A DNA stretch of 64,000 bases, taken from contig CP136066.1 in NCBI GenBank assembly GCA_032622095.1, positions 228,350,961 to 228,414,960 on the forward strand. Reading direction: 5' to 3'. The DNA is from Siphonodentalium dalli. Its lineage: Eukaryota; Mollusca; Scaphopoda; Gadilida; Siphonodentaliidae. A program made the translations under genes and the position numbers. Shown one piece after another: positions 11,444 through 22,794 of the stretch (positions are counted from its first letter, which is position 1; each line of letters opens with the position of its first letter). The notes below the pieces were generated by a model. That model worked only from the letters and a program-made list of their open reading frames with translations. It was not told where the DNA came from and did no database searches.

Positions 11444-11843
11444 TTAACCCTTTACCCAACAAACCGGCCAAAACCGGCCAAATAAAGCTGCAACAGCCTA
11501 AATTATCTTGGGTCTGTCTCAATAAAACCATACAAATATGGATATCATTGGAACCGGCTCATTGACCACATTGTGATAGTTACAGTTATGCCCTGTGCCA
11601 ATGCATTCTCTTATATATGCGAGTCGACCATAGGTCGCCTCGCATATATAAGAGAATGCATTGGCCTAAAAAAAATCTTTTTTTAACACTTTTTACCATT
11701 TTTTCTTACATTCTTTAACAATTTTATAATTTTTAATGTGTTAAGCCAATGCATTCTCTTATGTATGTGAGGCGACCTATGGTCGACTCGCATATATAAG
11801 AGAATGCATTTGCACAGGGCCCTTCTGTTGGGTAAAGGGTTAA
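11444..11843. mobile_element. Family-A TTAA MITE
   Basis: TTAACCCTTTACCCAACA to TGTTGGGTAAAGGGTTAA with both ~68-bp hairpins. The orientation is reversed relative to the copy at 7987-8348. Confidence 0.92.
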
Positions 11844-11859
11844 AATAACAAACAGCATA

Positions 11860-12060
11860 ATGGTGTAAAGGAAACATGTAAACAAGCTGAAATCAGTGCA
11901 TTTACTGAGACAATATATTAGGCAATATTTAAAATAATGGTGTAAAATAAATATGTGAGAAATTCGTAAAAGCTCATTTCCATAAAATTAAATATACCAG
12001 ATTGTGATTCCGCTATAGTCACCGTAGTGAAAAAGTTCATGACTTCTAGATATATATCGA
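11860..12060 (-). pseudogene. Kunitz relic resembling K6 and its downstream intron
   Basis: The minus strand over about 12003-12050 resembles the K6 segment encoding CQLFHYGGCGGNHNNF, but the cysteines are lost (ELFHYGDYSGIT). The sequence below it (AACAGCATAATGGTGTAAA, then AAAGCTCATTTCCATAAA) matches the intron just below the K5-K6 exon. A segment spanning the end of K6 and its intron was therefore duplicated and then decayed. Confidence 0.6.
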
Positions 12061-12139
12061 GCCTGACTTGCGTGTATTATCGGCACGCACAGTGACATAA
12101 GAGCTTAGTGCAAAGATATTGATGAATATTATTATTATG

Positions 12140-12395
12140 TTAACCCTTTGAGTGCCAGAGGCCGATCTCATCGGCCCTAAACCTACAAAATAAGTCTGTT
12201 AAAGAATATAAGAATAAATTATTAAAATTGTAAAAAATTGTAAAAAAAATAAAAAAAAAAAAAAAAAAATTGTTAGGCCAATGCATTCTCTTATATATGC
12301 GAGGCGACCTATGGTCGACTCGCATATATAAGAGAATGCATTGGCACAGGGTATATGGGTTGATACAAAAATCGACCTGGCACTCAAAGGGTTAA
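12140..12395. mobile_element. TTAA MITE with TTAACCCTTTGAGTGCCAG ends
   Basis: Ends TTAACCCTTTGAGTGCCAG and CTGGCACTCAAAGGGTTAA. It is related to family E by ends (GTGCCA, 'TTGATACAAAAATCG') but carries one copy of the family-A hairpin (12278-12347). A poly-A stretch of ~20 lies just before the hairpin. Confidence 0.85.
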
Positions 12396-12579
12396 TTAGA
12401 ATATAATTATGATATTCAATTTGTGTTATGTATTACCGGCTAACCAAACCAACACAAGTGTGGTTCTATATTTATTATATACCCCGAACACAAACAAACG
12501 TGATATTACTCAGAACAGCATAAAGGTGTAATTAAAGAAACATGTGAGGTGTTAGTGAAAGCTTTTTCCCATAAATTAC

Positions 12580-12936
12580 CGGTTTCTTCCGTTCCATCAG
12601 TGTTGATACATGCTCGGTAGCAGGCGTCCTGCGATTCAAAATTATTATGATTCCCGCCGCATCCACCGTAGTGGAAAAGCTGGCATTGCCCAGAGGCCTC
12701 GTCGAAATTGTAGCGCGGAATCCTGGCTCGACACCGTCCAACTATCACCGGCTGCTTACAAACTGGGATGCCGCACTCATTGTAACACTCCTCCAATGTC
12801 GCGAAATTATTACCGTTACCCTCACATCCGCTGTAGTCAAACTCCTGACAGAGTCCGATCTCTGGGTTGGAGTACCATCGCTTTGTTTTTCCATTGCATG
12901 GACCAGGGTCCAATCGCATGCTACAAACAGGTACGT
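12580..12936 (-). CDS. Two-domain Kunitz exon K5-K6
   Basis: One 357-nt phase 1-1 exon holding two complete Kunitz domains with only GIPV between them. K5 has loop GPCNGKTKRW (P1 Asn) and core FDYSGCEGNGNNF. K6 has loop GRCRARIPRY (P1 Arg, P1' Ala, strongly trypsin-like) and core FHYGGCGGNHNNF. An acidic linker DGTEETG follows. Acceptor TTTGCAG, donor GTAATT. An intron between the domains was either lost or never existed, unlike all other domains in the gene. A decayed relic resembling the K6 core lies downstream at 11990-12060. Confidence 0.94.
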
Positions 12937-13703
12937 CTGCAAAGGAATATAACTACACTAAAATCTATTCTAGTTTCTAACAGAATTATCGTAAATTCAG
13001 TAAGATCTACAAGTCTGGAAATAAGCATCAGGTCACGGTCAGTGAACAGCCGAAAAGCCCAATAAGCATCCGGTCATGGTCAGTGAACAGCCAGACGTAC
13101 CAACATTTGGGGAGATATGTGGCTAATGAGTTACGTGGCTAAAATATATATGTGTCTACAAAATGTTTGTGGCTATCAAGTAGTTGATAAAATTTATGTG
13201 GCTATCAAGTAGTTTAGTGAAAAAATGTCATATTATGGAATCAGAAAATGTAGAAATTATAGCAGAAGTAACTGATTGAAACTCAAAAACTTGTATACAG
13301 CAACTAGGACAGTCGTATAGGAGAAACTGACAGGTCCGTGATTGGGTGACTAGCCACATAACAGTCCGAACACCTCCTATTGACAGGTCATGGATGTCTA
13401 AATCTATGGACATTTTATTTCCAACTTTTGAGTACATGTAACTACAAAATTAAATATATGATGATTGAGCCAAATAGTAATTTTTGAGAGTTCATCTCAA
13501 CGCTGTTACGTGCCTAGGCACATAATGTAAAATAGCTACCTAACAATCCAATTTCTTAAAGTTGGCCACATAAAAGTCCAAGGTAAGCACGAATTGCCCA
13601 ATAAGTGTCCGGTTGTGGTCAGTGAACAACCAAAAAGCTTGATAAGTGTCCAGTCGGTCAGTGAACTGGTAAAAAACCTGCTATTTTTTGTTGATTCTGT
13701 GTT

Positions 13704-13894
13704 TTAAAGGTACTCAATCCGATTAGACGCTCCTAAATTACTATTTCTTTGGCTTCGGGGTAAAAAATATTATATTTCGAGTCGAGGAACCCACCTTTGA
13801 CAGGTGGGTTCCTCGACTCGAATCAAATATTGTTTACCCCCGAAGCCAAAGAAATAGTAATTTAAGAGCGTCTGATTGGATTGAGTACCTTTAA
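13704..13894. repeat. Near-perfect ~190-bp palindrome
   Basis: TTAAAGGTACTCAATCCGAT at the left is mirrored by GGATTGAGTACCTTTAA at the right, through ACTATTTCTTTGGCTTCGGG and GAGTCGAGGAACCCACCT to a tiny loop near 13797. It is a foldback element; a fragment of its core (GTGGGTTCCTCGACTCGAAT) also occurs at 3531-3550. Confidence 0.9.
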
Positions 13895-14149
13895 GATAAT
13901 AAATTTGTAAATTGTATCCCATAGGGAACCCAAATAAACAGAAGAATGTACTGCTGAGTGTCGTCTGCTCATCACTATGTGGGGCTCACTATGGGTTAAG
14001 ATAATAAATTGGTGAATTTTAAGTTGTAAATGTATCTTTTAAAACTTATTCTATGTTACTTACTTATGTGTGTCGCTTGTGAATTAAAAAATGAAAACAA
14101 TTCAGCAACAATACTGCCACAAGGTCAGCACTGTCAAAAAACGCCCAAT

Positions 14150-14565
14150 GAGGTTAATTTAGTGATGCTATCAATCATAGGTGGCTATCATCACTAAATT
14201 CACCCTCTGGGGACCTCATTCTGCTTAAGCCTCATCTTCTCTTGATAGTTTCTTTATTATCAAATTTCTATAGAAACTTCTTCACATAGATTTTCTTTTT
14301 TATTTAGTTTCTCTATATCCCCAAATTGGCAGAGGACACATTGCATACTCTAGGGTACATCACAATATTCACCATCTGGGAACTTCAATCTGAGTCTATG
14401 TCTCCCATAGCAGATGAGGCCATGCAGAATGAGGTCCCCAGAGGATGAATTAAGTGATGCTAGCCCACTGTGCACAGTGTGCGGGATGGCGTCACTAAGT
14501 TCACTCTCTGGGGACCGCATTCTGCAAATGACAGGCACAATACACTCTGTCTTTTTGACATGTAC
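14150..14565. mobile_element. Family-C MITE
   Basis: Left hairpin slightly eroded (AATGAGGTTAATTTAGTGATG). Right hairpin complete, ending CTGCAAATGACAGGCACA. The middle region matches the copies at 4322, 35108 and 53145. Confidence 0.85.
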
Positions 14566-14814
14566 CAAAATTTGAGTTATTTCCAGACCTGGATTGTCTA
14601 ACAACAGTAATCTTGAGTTCTAAATAAACATGCATTCCGAAAATAAAGTGCAGGTTATTATAATTAGTCTACCCCAGTAGGTTATTGACAGAAAGAATAA
14701 TCTTTCAATAAATAGTTACTAAACAATGGAGCATCTCAGAGACATAAACCACATTCAGATAAACTGAGTTTTGAACACTTCAACAAGCTTCGTCATTCTA
14801 TCCAAGACATCTGT

Positions 14815-15000
14815 GTGCGTGTGGTCGAGCAGGTAAATGGTGGAAAGGGCCTATTATTCTATGTGCGTGTGGTCGAGCGGGTAAATGGTGGAAAGGGCCT
14901 ATTATTTATTAGAAAGAATGAGTGGATATTCCGCCTCAATATGAAAGATGGCAGTGGATTCAATTCCTGCGCAAATGGTTGCCGTCATGTGAACGATCAC
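14815..15000 (+). repeat. tRNA-like repeat with duplicated A-box segment
   Basis: GTGCGTGTGGTCGAGC followed by GGTAAATGGTGGAAAG occurs twice, ~54 bp apart. TGGTCGAGCGGGT resembles a tRNA A box and GGATTCAATTCC near 14954 a B box. Probably a tRNA-derived SINE with a duplicated head. Confidence 0.5.
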
Positions 15001-15071
15001 CAACATCATAACGGAAGTCACTCACGGTTGGGACAACGTTCAGGAGAAACTATTTATCTCAGGAACTATAA

Positions 15072-17686
15072 GGCCAAAAAAAAAGAGTTGGTTCTCGGGC
15101 AATTGTTTTTTTAAATCAATGAGGGAGGGTAGGTTTTATTTTTATTTTTTATTTTTTTCTGCACATAGTAAGCATGGACAAAGATACCTTCCTCTGTTTA
15201 GTAATAACCAGAAATGTAGAGGGAACGTTTATGCATATAAACTCATTTAATCTTACATAACGAGAGGCCGATCACGATCGGCAGATGTTTAACCCATACC
15301 TTGGCGATAGCGATTAGCTATTTTTATAAATTTTATAAATCCTTACATCAACCTTTTCATGAGTGCTAAAGTTTCAACAATTCACACTTAATATAGTGAT
15401 CATGTGAAAAATATTTAGTTATCACATTGTGTCAACAGGATTGGCGGAGGATGTTAATATTTTTAAGCAAATAAACCAAATGACCCTCACTATGCAGGTT
15501 AGGGGTGTGTTCTTGTCAACTATGCCAAGAACTACATGTATAAACATAGTCAATGGAAATATTTGAGTTATCAAATCGGATAGAATAGGGTTAATCTTAC
15601 CCAAACTAATGAACTGATAAACACAAAATAGTCTATACAAAGCATGTCATTGGATTTAGAAACCCATACAATAAGTCAGTCTCAAGAATACCAGCACCAT
15701 TAATATTACCCTGGAGCCCAAATGCAACTGAGGGAATTTCAAAATAAGACATTTCCTCTAATGATGAATATATAATTGGTGATTTATTGAAACCCTTACT
15801 GAACCTGGATCAAAGTGAAAGGGATAATATTATATCTGTCAATCGCATAATATGTGTCTATGGAATGGTTTAATTTTAATCCCAAATCCATGCAAATCAA
15901 AAGTGGATCACCATCAACCTGGACATAATATAGGAGAATGATCAAACGAAAAGCTTCAAAACCATATGATGTGTGGAGAGGGTTAATCATTTGCAATGAC
16001 ATCACATCATGGAACTGAGGAATGTGTGGATTAATTTTTGTCTAAGATAAGACAACAGTGTATGTAGACAACAATGTCTGTAAAACATCCCTACAAATTA
16101 AGTAACAATGGACTATTCCAATTTAATATTTTAGAATAGGTGTCCTATAGTGTTTACATAAACTTTAGTAATGAACCTGTTTCAGCAAAGGGGTTAACTT
16201 AATATTGCACAGAAAACAGCACTCCACCAGATAGCCATCAATCAATTTGACATTAATATGATAACAAATCCTGCCAGCCAGGAGTACCACTATCAGGCTT
16301 TATAGCATGTCCATAGACATAGTGATAATTAACTCATTTCAATAACACATGGTCTGCCAGATATGTTCTCTTAAAATTCCCACCAGTAATTATTTGAATT
16401 ATAAAGGGTCATAACTCTGTTAAAATATATCGGATCAAACCCATATTCGAACTCGATCTGTATTTAGGGGTGATAAATTAATATACCAAATTTGGTGCTG
16501 ATCAGATGAAAAATGTTTTGAGTCATAGCAGCTTGGGTGAATTCTAAGTAAACATAAGAGTGAAAAGGGTTAATTAAACAATACCAAAAACCATACAGAC
16601 TAAGAACGTGCTAAGAAAAACCTAGGTAAGAAATATGAGGCAGATCAGAAGAAATATGTTCAACTTATTGCATTGGATAGCATGTGTGTAAAGGGTTAAT
16701 TATTTTCTAAACCGATCAACCAATCAATACCAAAAACTATACAGATGAGGGGCATGTCATCATAAACCTACATATCAAATATGAACACAATCGGACAAAA
16801 TATACTTTGGTTATAGCATGGGATTTTTGTTTTTTTTATTTTATTTTCGAAAAAGGGTCATAACTCCTTTAAAATAAATCGGATCAAACCCATATTCGAA
16901 CTCGATCTGTATTTTGGGCTCAGAAACTCGCATACCAAATTTGGTTCCAATCAGATACAAAATGTTTGAGTTATGGCAGAATGCGTTAATTCTAAGTTGA
17001 AAAAGGGCCATAACTCTGTAACAAAATCTCGGATCAAACCCAAATTCGAACTCGATCTGTATTTTAGGTTGAGAAACCCATATACAAAATTTGGTTTCGA
17101 TCAGATAGAAAATGATTGAGTTATCGCATTACTTGTAAAGTGTCTACGGACAGACAGACGGACAGACAGACAGACGGACAGACGGACCAACGACGAGTGG
17201 TCAATCCGGGCAACGACACTATGTTTACCATACTATGGTATGGGTAAACATAAAAATGACATTGTACTACCAGTCTATGACTGGGATTACCTAACATTAT
17301 ACATTCACTATTGTTATTGTTTTCTAAAAACTGATACCTCCCCATTCTAATATGTGGACCTGAATTAATCCTGTGCCTTTCAATTGTATGGAGTTACAAT
17401 TAGTGTAAGTTAGATCACAATGACTAATTGTAAGAAGAGCATGAGGGTCAGCTTATCATTTTCTTAATTGTAGTCATCTACTTCATGTTGTAAGCCTGCA
17501 AGTCACTTTTTAACACATGTTAGAGCTCAATGCACACTAATATTCAACACATATCTACTATGGACATGTTTATGAAATCTAATTTTTTTTTTGGTCATAA
17601 CATCAGTCATTGCAATAAAAAGGCCTAATGCGGCCCTTTTTATTCAATGCGGCGGGGCCTGAGAACCAAAACCTTTTTTTTTTGCC
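15072..17686. mobile_element. Family-G Harbinger-like element, long copy (2.6 kb)
   Basis: Ends GGCCAAAAAAAAAGAGTTGG and inverted AACCAAAACCTTTTTTTTTT-GCC. TAA flanks it on both sides (15069-15071, 17687-17689). A 3-bp TAA/TWA duplication with GGCC-type ends suits PIF/Harbinger. It differs from the copies at 23938 and 37821 by ~2 kb extra interior (about 15256-17248), which holds three repeats of GGGTCATAACTC with GGATCAAACCCATATTCGAA and a GGACAGACAGAC tail. Confidence 0.8.
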
Positions 17687-18249
17687 TAATTGGTGTCTGC
17701 AAATAACTTCCCAAAAATAACACTTTATATCACAGTTGTTATTATAATAGATACACTTCCAATTTCAATTAGCTTCCAGTTGATGAGAAAACATGATTTT
17801 ATGGTGTTTTACGACACTTTAGAAGTAAAAATAGAAATCTTGTCCATATGACATTTTAGTTCTGACTATAATTGTTAGGCTTCGTTAGTCTCTTTCACTC
17901 TGGTCATTATCCTTCAGAACAATCCAATCAGAATTATCCTATCAGGGACGCCGAAGTATGGGCTCGATCAAAGAGTAGCGACCCTGCGTTCACTGACAGC
18001 GGGCGACAGATACTACACTTTGATCTTAGCGGACAGTTTCAAGAGTAAAAATTACGAAATTTCATAATTAACGAAAAATCCAGATACGAATATGAATTAC
18101 CATGAAAAACATAAAAGAAATAGCATTCATACTTGAAATATTGACAGGTTATGAGGAACTTACGTAATCGAACCCATAGATTCCGAAAATGCAATAAAAA
18201 GTTTCGCGCCAAAATAGCAGGTCGACCTTTCAGAAGCCCACAGATGATT

Positions 18250-18698
18250 TGTGACCCGCCATATCAAATCCAATCGTAAGTCGGGATTTTTTTACCCTGT
18301 GCCAATGCATTCTCTTATATATGCGAGTCGACCATAGGTCACCTCGCATATATAAGAGAATGCATTGGCCTAACAATTTTTTACAATTCTTTCTTGTATT
18401 CTTTAACAATTTTATAATTTCACCCATACAGAGCCCCAGACAAACATGAGCAGACGACACTCTTCTATATGCTTCTATATATGTGTGGGGCTCCCTGCAG
18501 GGTAATGGATGTTTTTTATTTTATGTCCTAAATATTGTAAGAAACATTTATTTAAAAAAAATGATAAAATATTGTTAGGCCAATGCATTCTCTTATATAT
18601 GCGAGGCGACCTATGGTCGACTCGCATATATAAGAGAATGCATTGGCACAGGGTAAAAAAATCCCGACTTACGACTGGATTTAATATGGCGGGTCACA
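18250..18698. mobile_element. Family-A' MITE (GTGACCCGCC ends)
   Basis: Ends GTGACCCGCCATATCAAATC and inverted GGATTTAATATGGCGGGTCAC. Inside, immediately after a TACCCTGTGCC junction, are the same two ~68-bp hairpins as family A, although the outer ends are unrelated. The middle carries GAGCAGACGACACTC, also seen in family F. A truncated relative is at 36892-37312. Confidence 0.85.
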
Positions 18699-18789
18699 TT
18701 TGTTGTTGATATTAGTTACTGGAAACATGAGGAAATTTTAAGCTATTTATCTATAACGATGGTCGAAAGCTATGTTACTCGTGAGCTAA

Positions 18790-19050
18790 TTAACCCTTTC
18801 ATGACGGGAGCTGCGCTGGTGCAGCATTAAAGATCCTGTACCGGTACATTCTCTTATATATGTGAGTCTCCCATAGGGAGCCTCGCATATATAGGAAAAT
18901 GCACTGACTTACAGGGTCAAGGTAAATATTGTTAGGCCAATATTCTCTTATATATATGAGACTCCCTATGGGGAAACTCGCATATATAAGAGAATGCATT
19001 GTCACAGGGTTTTCGCAAAATTCAGGAAGCTTCAGTAATGAAAGGATTAA
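18790..19050. mobile_element. Family-D TTAA MITE, near complete
   Basis: TTAACCCTTTCATGACGGGA at the left, CAGTAATGAAAGGATTAA at the right. Two hairpins with CTCCCATAGGGAG centres instead of the GTCGACC centres of family A. Confidence 0.9.
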
Positions 19051-19079
19051 ATATTATTATTTGACTATCAAGTCTGCGT

Positions 19080-19482
19080 TTAGTGTGTCTGTCATTTGCA
19101 GAATGAGGTCCCCAGAGGGTGAATTTAGTGACGCTATCCCGCATAGCAGGCTAGCATCACTAAATTCATCCTATGGGGACCTCAATCTGCTTAAGCCTCA
19201 TCTTCTGGGAAGTATCTAGAGTCTGAAATTAACATTGTTTTTAGTTATGTTTTCCCTTCTGAGAAGTTTCTATATCCCCCTAATTTGCAGAAGATAAAAT
19301 GCATAATCAAGGTGCACAATGGGTGATCATCACCAACTTCAACCCCATCATAGCAGTTGAGGGACTAAGCAGAATGAAGTCTCCAGAGGGTGAATTTGGT
19401 GATGCTAGCCTGCTATGCGGGATAGCATCACTAAATTCACCCTCTGGGGACCTCATTCTGCAAATGACAGACACATTATTTG
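19080..19482. mobile_element. Family-C MITE
   Basis: TAGTGTGTCTGTCATTTGCA at the left, TGCAAATGACAGACACA at the right, with paired GAGGTCCCCAGAGGGTGAAT hairpins and the conserved middle. It ends about 60 bp from the K4 exon donor. Confidence 0.88.
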
Positions 19483-19544
19483 CAGGCTTGATGACTATAG
19501 ACTAGTATCTTTTGCTATTTGTAAAAATTTAATTAAATTCAAAC

Positions 19545-19727
19545 CTGGTTCGATTATCGTTGGATTCACGCAGGATGATTCACACTCTTCCTCTGTTTCA
19601 AACTTATTATCGTTGCCCTCGCATCCACCAAACCAGAATCGGTCACAGCGTTCTGATTCCTTACTGTAGTACCACATGATTTTATATTCGGAGCATGGCC
19701 CAGTTTCTTCTGGTTGGCTGCATCGAT
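19545..19727 (-). CDS. Kunitz domain exon K4
   Basis: BPTI/Kunitz domain, phase 1-1. Six canonical cysteines; the core MWYYSKESERC, FWFGGCEGNDNKF and the acidic TEEECESSC helix are clear. P1 is Ser (GPCSEYK), not a typical trypsin-inhibitor residue. The donor is GTTTGA, a weak match to consensus. The acceptor is a tandem TTTGAGCAG, so the exon may start at 19727 or, three bases longer, at 19730; both keep frame. Two decayed copies of its 5' edge and acceptor lie upstream in the intron at about 19768-19812 and 20217-20265. Confidence 0.9.
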
Positions 19728-19767
19728 CTGCTCAAATGTAAACAAAAATTATATCATAATATGTGAA

Positions 19768-20265
19768 AATGACCCAGTTTCTTCTGGATGCATTGATCTG
19801 CTCAAATGTAAAACAAGAGAATCACTGGGGCATGGCAAAATACGCCCTTGGTAATTCAACAAAGGGCCATAACTCTGGAAAAAATTGACGGGCGGAAACC
19901 AAATTCGAATTTGACCTGCAGTTTATGCTAGTAAACACACATACCAAATTTCATTCCATTCAGTTCATAGTTTCTAAAGTTATCATCCAAAAACGAAAAT
20001 TAGTGCAAATTCCAACACAAAGGAGCCGTATCTCTGATGAAAATCAATGGGCAGAACCTGAATTTGAACTTGACCTGTATTTTGTGCTACCAAATTTCAT
20101 TCCGTTCAGTTCAGACTTACTAAAGTTATCAATCAGAAATGAAAAACTGAAGGGACGGACGGACATATACGTCTGTTTTTTTTAAATGGGCATATAAAAA
20201 TCGATTTGATAATATGGGAACTTGGCCCAGTTTCTTCTGGCTGGCTGTATCAACCTCCTCAAATA
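19768..20265 (-). pseudogene. Two decayed copies of K4 exon 5' edge
   Basis: At 19768-19812 and 20217-20265 the plus strand repeats CCCAGTTTCTTCTGG with the following acceptor region and adjacent intron, as found at the start of K4. The first keeps GATCTGCTCAAATGTAAA, including the AG. The second has ATCAACCTCCTCAAATAT, where the first AG is lost but the second remains. Between them lies a dispersed repeat of the 'AAAGGGCCATAACTCTG' type (about 19862-20168). Confidence 0.75.
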
Positions 20266-20340
20266 TAAAAAACAATGATATGATAATATGTGAAGCATAA
20301 TTATACAATGACCCCTGATGACCCCATCATATGTGGTTAA

Positions 20341-20501
20341 ATAAGGATTAACTGTCATGTGGACTGTTTTTATGGAGATGTAACCGTGAGGTAAGTGGAC
20401 ATAACTTGTGTGAAACCCGAAGGGTTTTACATTCAAGTTATGACCACTTACCTCACGGTTACATCTCCATAAAAATAGTCCACATGACAGTTAATCCTTA
20501 T
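20341..20501. repeat. ~160-bp palindrome
   Basis: AAGGATTAACTGTCATGTGG pairs with CCACATGACAGTTAATCCTT, continuing through TATGGAGATGTAACCGTGAG to a loop at AACCCGAAGGGTT. A foldback element, not seen elsewhere in the window. Confidence 0.9.
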
Positions 20502-20898
20502 ATTTATATACATTTAGCGAAAAAGCCACTTTTGTTAATGTATTTAAATCGAAAAGTGTATCGTGACAAAAACAGCCCAAAATACCCAATAGCACCCTTG
20601 GCAAAAGTTAATAGGAACAATTTCTCTTCATATTGAAACCCGATGATGTATTAAGTCAATCCTGCGTGAGTCCAAATGCTCCCAAAACATTACGCGTTCG
20701 TCTTTCCAAACCCATTGACGTATCGATGGTGTTATGAGGCGTTGCGCATTCACCGAGAAATAACCGCAACTAGCCACGTGGGCGTCGACCAATCAGAATG
20801 CTGGATTTAGTGATGACAACACTTAGTATGTAAATAAATGAGAAACAACTTTTCAAAGATCATGTAAATAAACATAAATACTCATAATAACTTGAATG

Positions 20899-21731
20899 CA
20901 AACATTGCCCTGTGTTAATAGTATCGTAAATTCAGACATTGCCCTGTGTTACTAGTAACGTAAATTCAAACATTGCCCTGTGTTGCTAGTAACGTAAATT
21001 CAAACATTGCCCTGTGTTACTAGTAATGTAAATTCACACATTGCCCTGTGCTACTAGTAACGTAAATTCACACATTGCCCTGTGTACTAGTAATGTAAAT
21101 TCAAACATTGCCCTATTTAACTAGTAACGTAAATTCAAACATTGCCCTGTGTTACTAGTAACGTAAATTCAAACATTGCCCAGTGTTACTAGTAATGTAA
21201 ATTCAAACATTGCCCTGTGTTACTAGTAACGTAAATTCACACATTGCCCTGTGTTACTAGTAACGTAAATTCACACATTGCGCTGTGTTACTAGTAACGT
21301 AAATTCACACATTGCCCTGTGTTACTAGTAACGTAAATTCACACATTGCCCTGTGTTACTAGTAACGTAGATTCACACATTGCCCTGTGTTACTAGTAAC
21401 GTAAATTCACACATTGCCCTGTATTACTAGTAATGTAAATTCACACATTGCCCTGTGTTACTAGTAACGTAAATTCACACATTGCCCTGTGTTACTAGTA
21501 ACGTAAATTCACACATTGCCCTGTGTTACTAGTAACGTAAATTCACACATTGCCCTGTGTTACTAGTAACGTAAATTCACACATTGCCCTGTGTTACTAG
21601 TAATGTAGATTCACACATTGCCCTGTGTTACTAGTAATGTAAATTCACACATTGCCCTGTGTTACTAGTAACGTAAATTCACACATTGCCCTGTGTTACT
21701 AGTAACGTAAATTCACACATTGCCCTGTGTT
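20899..21731. repeat. 34-bp satellite, ~25 copies
   Basis: Unit: CACATTGCCCTGTGTTACTA followed by GTAACGTAAATTCA. Each unit contains the palindrome GTTACTAGTAAC. Copies at the left edge are more divergent (TTAATAGTATCG, TATTTAACTAGTAA); the middle copies are identical, as expected from recent homogenisation. Confidence 0.95.
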
Positions 21732-21762
21732 AATTAATTCATTCAGATTGAGTTGTGAGTAA

Positions 21763-21855
21763 TACAGTAATGACTTCGGACTTTCCAACTAAATCATGAA
21801 AATTACCCATAATTCTGTTGTGGTTAAGGAGTCCATTATTTAGGGCATTACTGTA
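21763..21855. mobile_element. Internally deleted family-B MITE
   Basis: TACAGTAATG at the left and GGGCATTACTGTA at the right, but only ~90 bp; most of the left arm is missing. Confidence 0.75.
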
Positions 21856-22028
21856 GCATTCATAATGAAATTCCATGGTATGAATCAATCAAATAATCTG
21901 AATACGAAATGTCCAGACCCCTGGAACAAAGCGTCTGGAACCCTGGAGACTAAAAAATTAAATGCCAACGCATATCAAATGTATTAAAAAAAAAGTTTGT
22001 TGAACTTTGTGTCTGACCCATCATGTGT

Positions 22029-22430
22029 TGACCCTTCCATGAGTGGAGCTTCGTGCAATTTGCGAAAATCCTGTGCCAATGCAATCTGTTATATATGCGA
22101 GTCTCTCACAGGGAGCCTCATATATATAAGAGAATAAATTGGCCCTAATTTTTTACGTTGACCATGTAAGCCAGTGCATTCTCTTATATACAGTAATGCT
22201 CTAAATAATCGACTACTTAACCACAACAGAATTATGGGTGAGAGCTTTCCGATGAATGGCAACAAGCCATATTTCCGACTAAATCCTGAAAAATTACCCA
22301 TAATTCTGCTATGGTTAAGGAGTTGATTATTTAGGGCATTACTGTATGCGAGACTCCAAATGGGAGACTAGCATATATAAGAGAATGCACGCACACAGGA
22401 TCTTTAATGCTGCACCATTGCAGCACCCCC
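22029..22430. mobile_element. Family-D MITE interrupted by a family-B MITE
   Basis: D sequence runs 22029-22190 and 22345-22430. The B copy (22189-22346) lies inside the D hairpin, between CTCTTATA and TATGCGAG, with the TA duplicated. The D element ends at a C17 tract (22426-22442). Confidence 0.85.
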
Positions 22431-22605
22431 CCCCCCCCCCCCCTACTGTCTTAATTCACATTCCATACTAATACTGTTGTTGGATTTGCCCAATAAATTA
22501 ATGAAATGAATGAAATTGAATTTACAGATACATATTCCATAATAATTAGTTACTGTGGAGTGCGTTGGTTTAGTTTTCTCTAAAAAAAAAAAATTTTGTA
22601 CTTAC

Positions 22606-22767
22606 GTGTGGTGTGTTTTGGTATATCTGTCCTCACACATCCTTCTTTATTGGGACCCGACGCGGCTGTAACACGGTCATCACAGCAGCGGTACGGAGAC
22701 ATCTCACATGCGGCGAACTCTCCTGAGCCGTCCTCCACGTATTCAGGACAACCCTCTTTGTTACGGC
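22606..22767 (-). CDS. Papilin-cassette exon 3 (two half-cassettes)
   Basis: A 162-nt phase 1-1 exon, acceptor TTTGTTGCAG, donor GTAAGT. It starts with RNKEGCPEYVEDGSGEF, which finishes the cassette begun by the mini-exon. It then encodes a full third cassette: ACEMSPYRCCDDRVTAA followed by SGPNKEGCVRTD. The tail PKHTT leads to K4. The repeated P/R-NKEGC endings show that the three cassettes arose by tandem duplication. A copy of its 5' edge lies at 23277-23314. Confidence 0.87.
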
Positions 22768-22794
22768 CTGCAACAAAGACAAGTCTTGATATAT

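Larger units (their letters stand above)
12937..19544. other. Intron between K4 and K5-K6 (6.6 kb), repeats only
   Basis: No exon seen. It contains a GGTCAGTGAACAGCC motif recurring at 13032-13090 and 13610-13670, a palindrome (13704-13894), a family-C MITE (about 14150-14565), a tRNA-like SINE segment (14815-15000), a 2.6-kb Harbinger-like element (15072-17686), family A' (18250-18698), D (18790-19050) and C (about 19080-19480). Confidence 0.6.

Noticed and set aside
14815-15114. 99-codon plus-strand frame
   Set aside because: Overlaps a duplicated tRNA-like repeat and runs into a poly-A end of a family-G element.
20899-21731. CRISPR-like regular repeats
   Set aside because: Units are contiguous with no unique spacers, in a eukaryotic context; it is a satellite.
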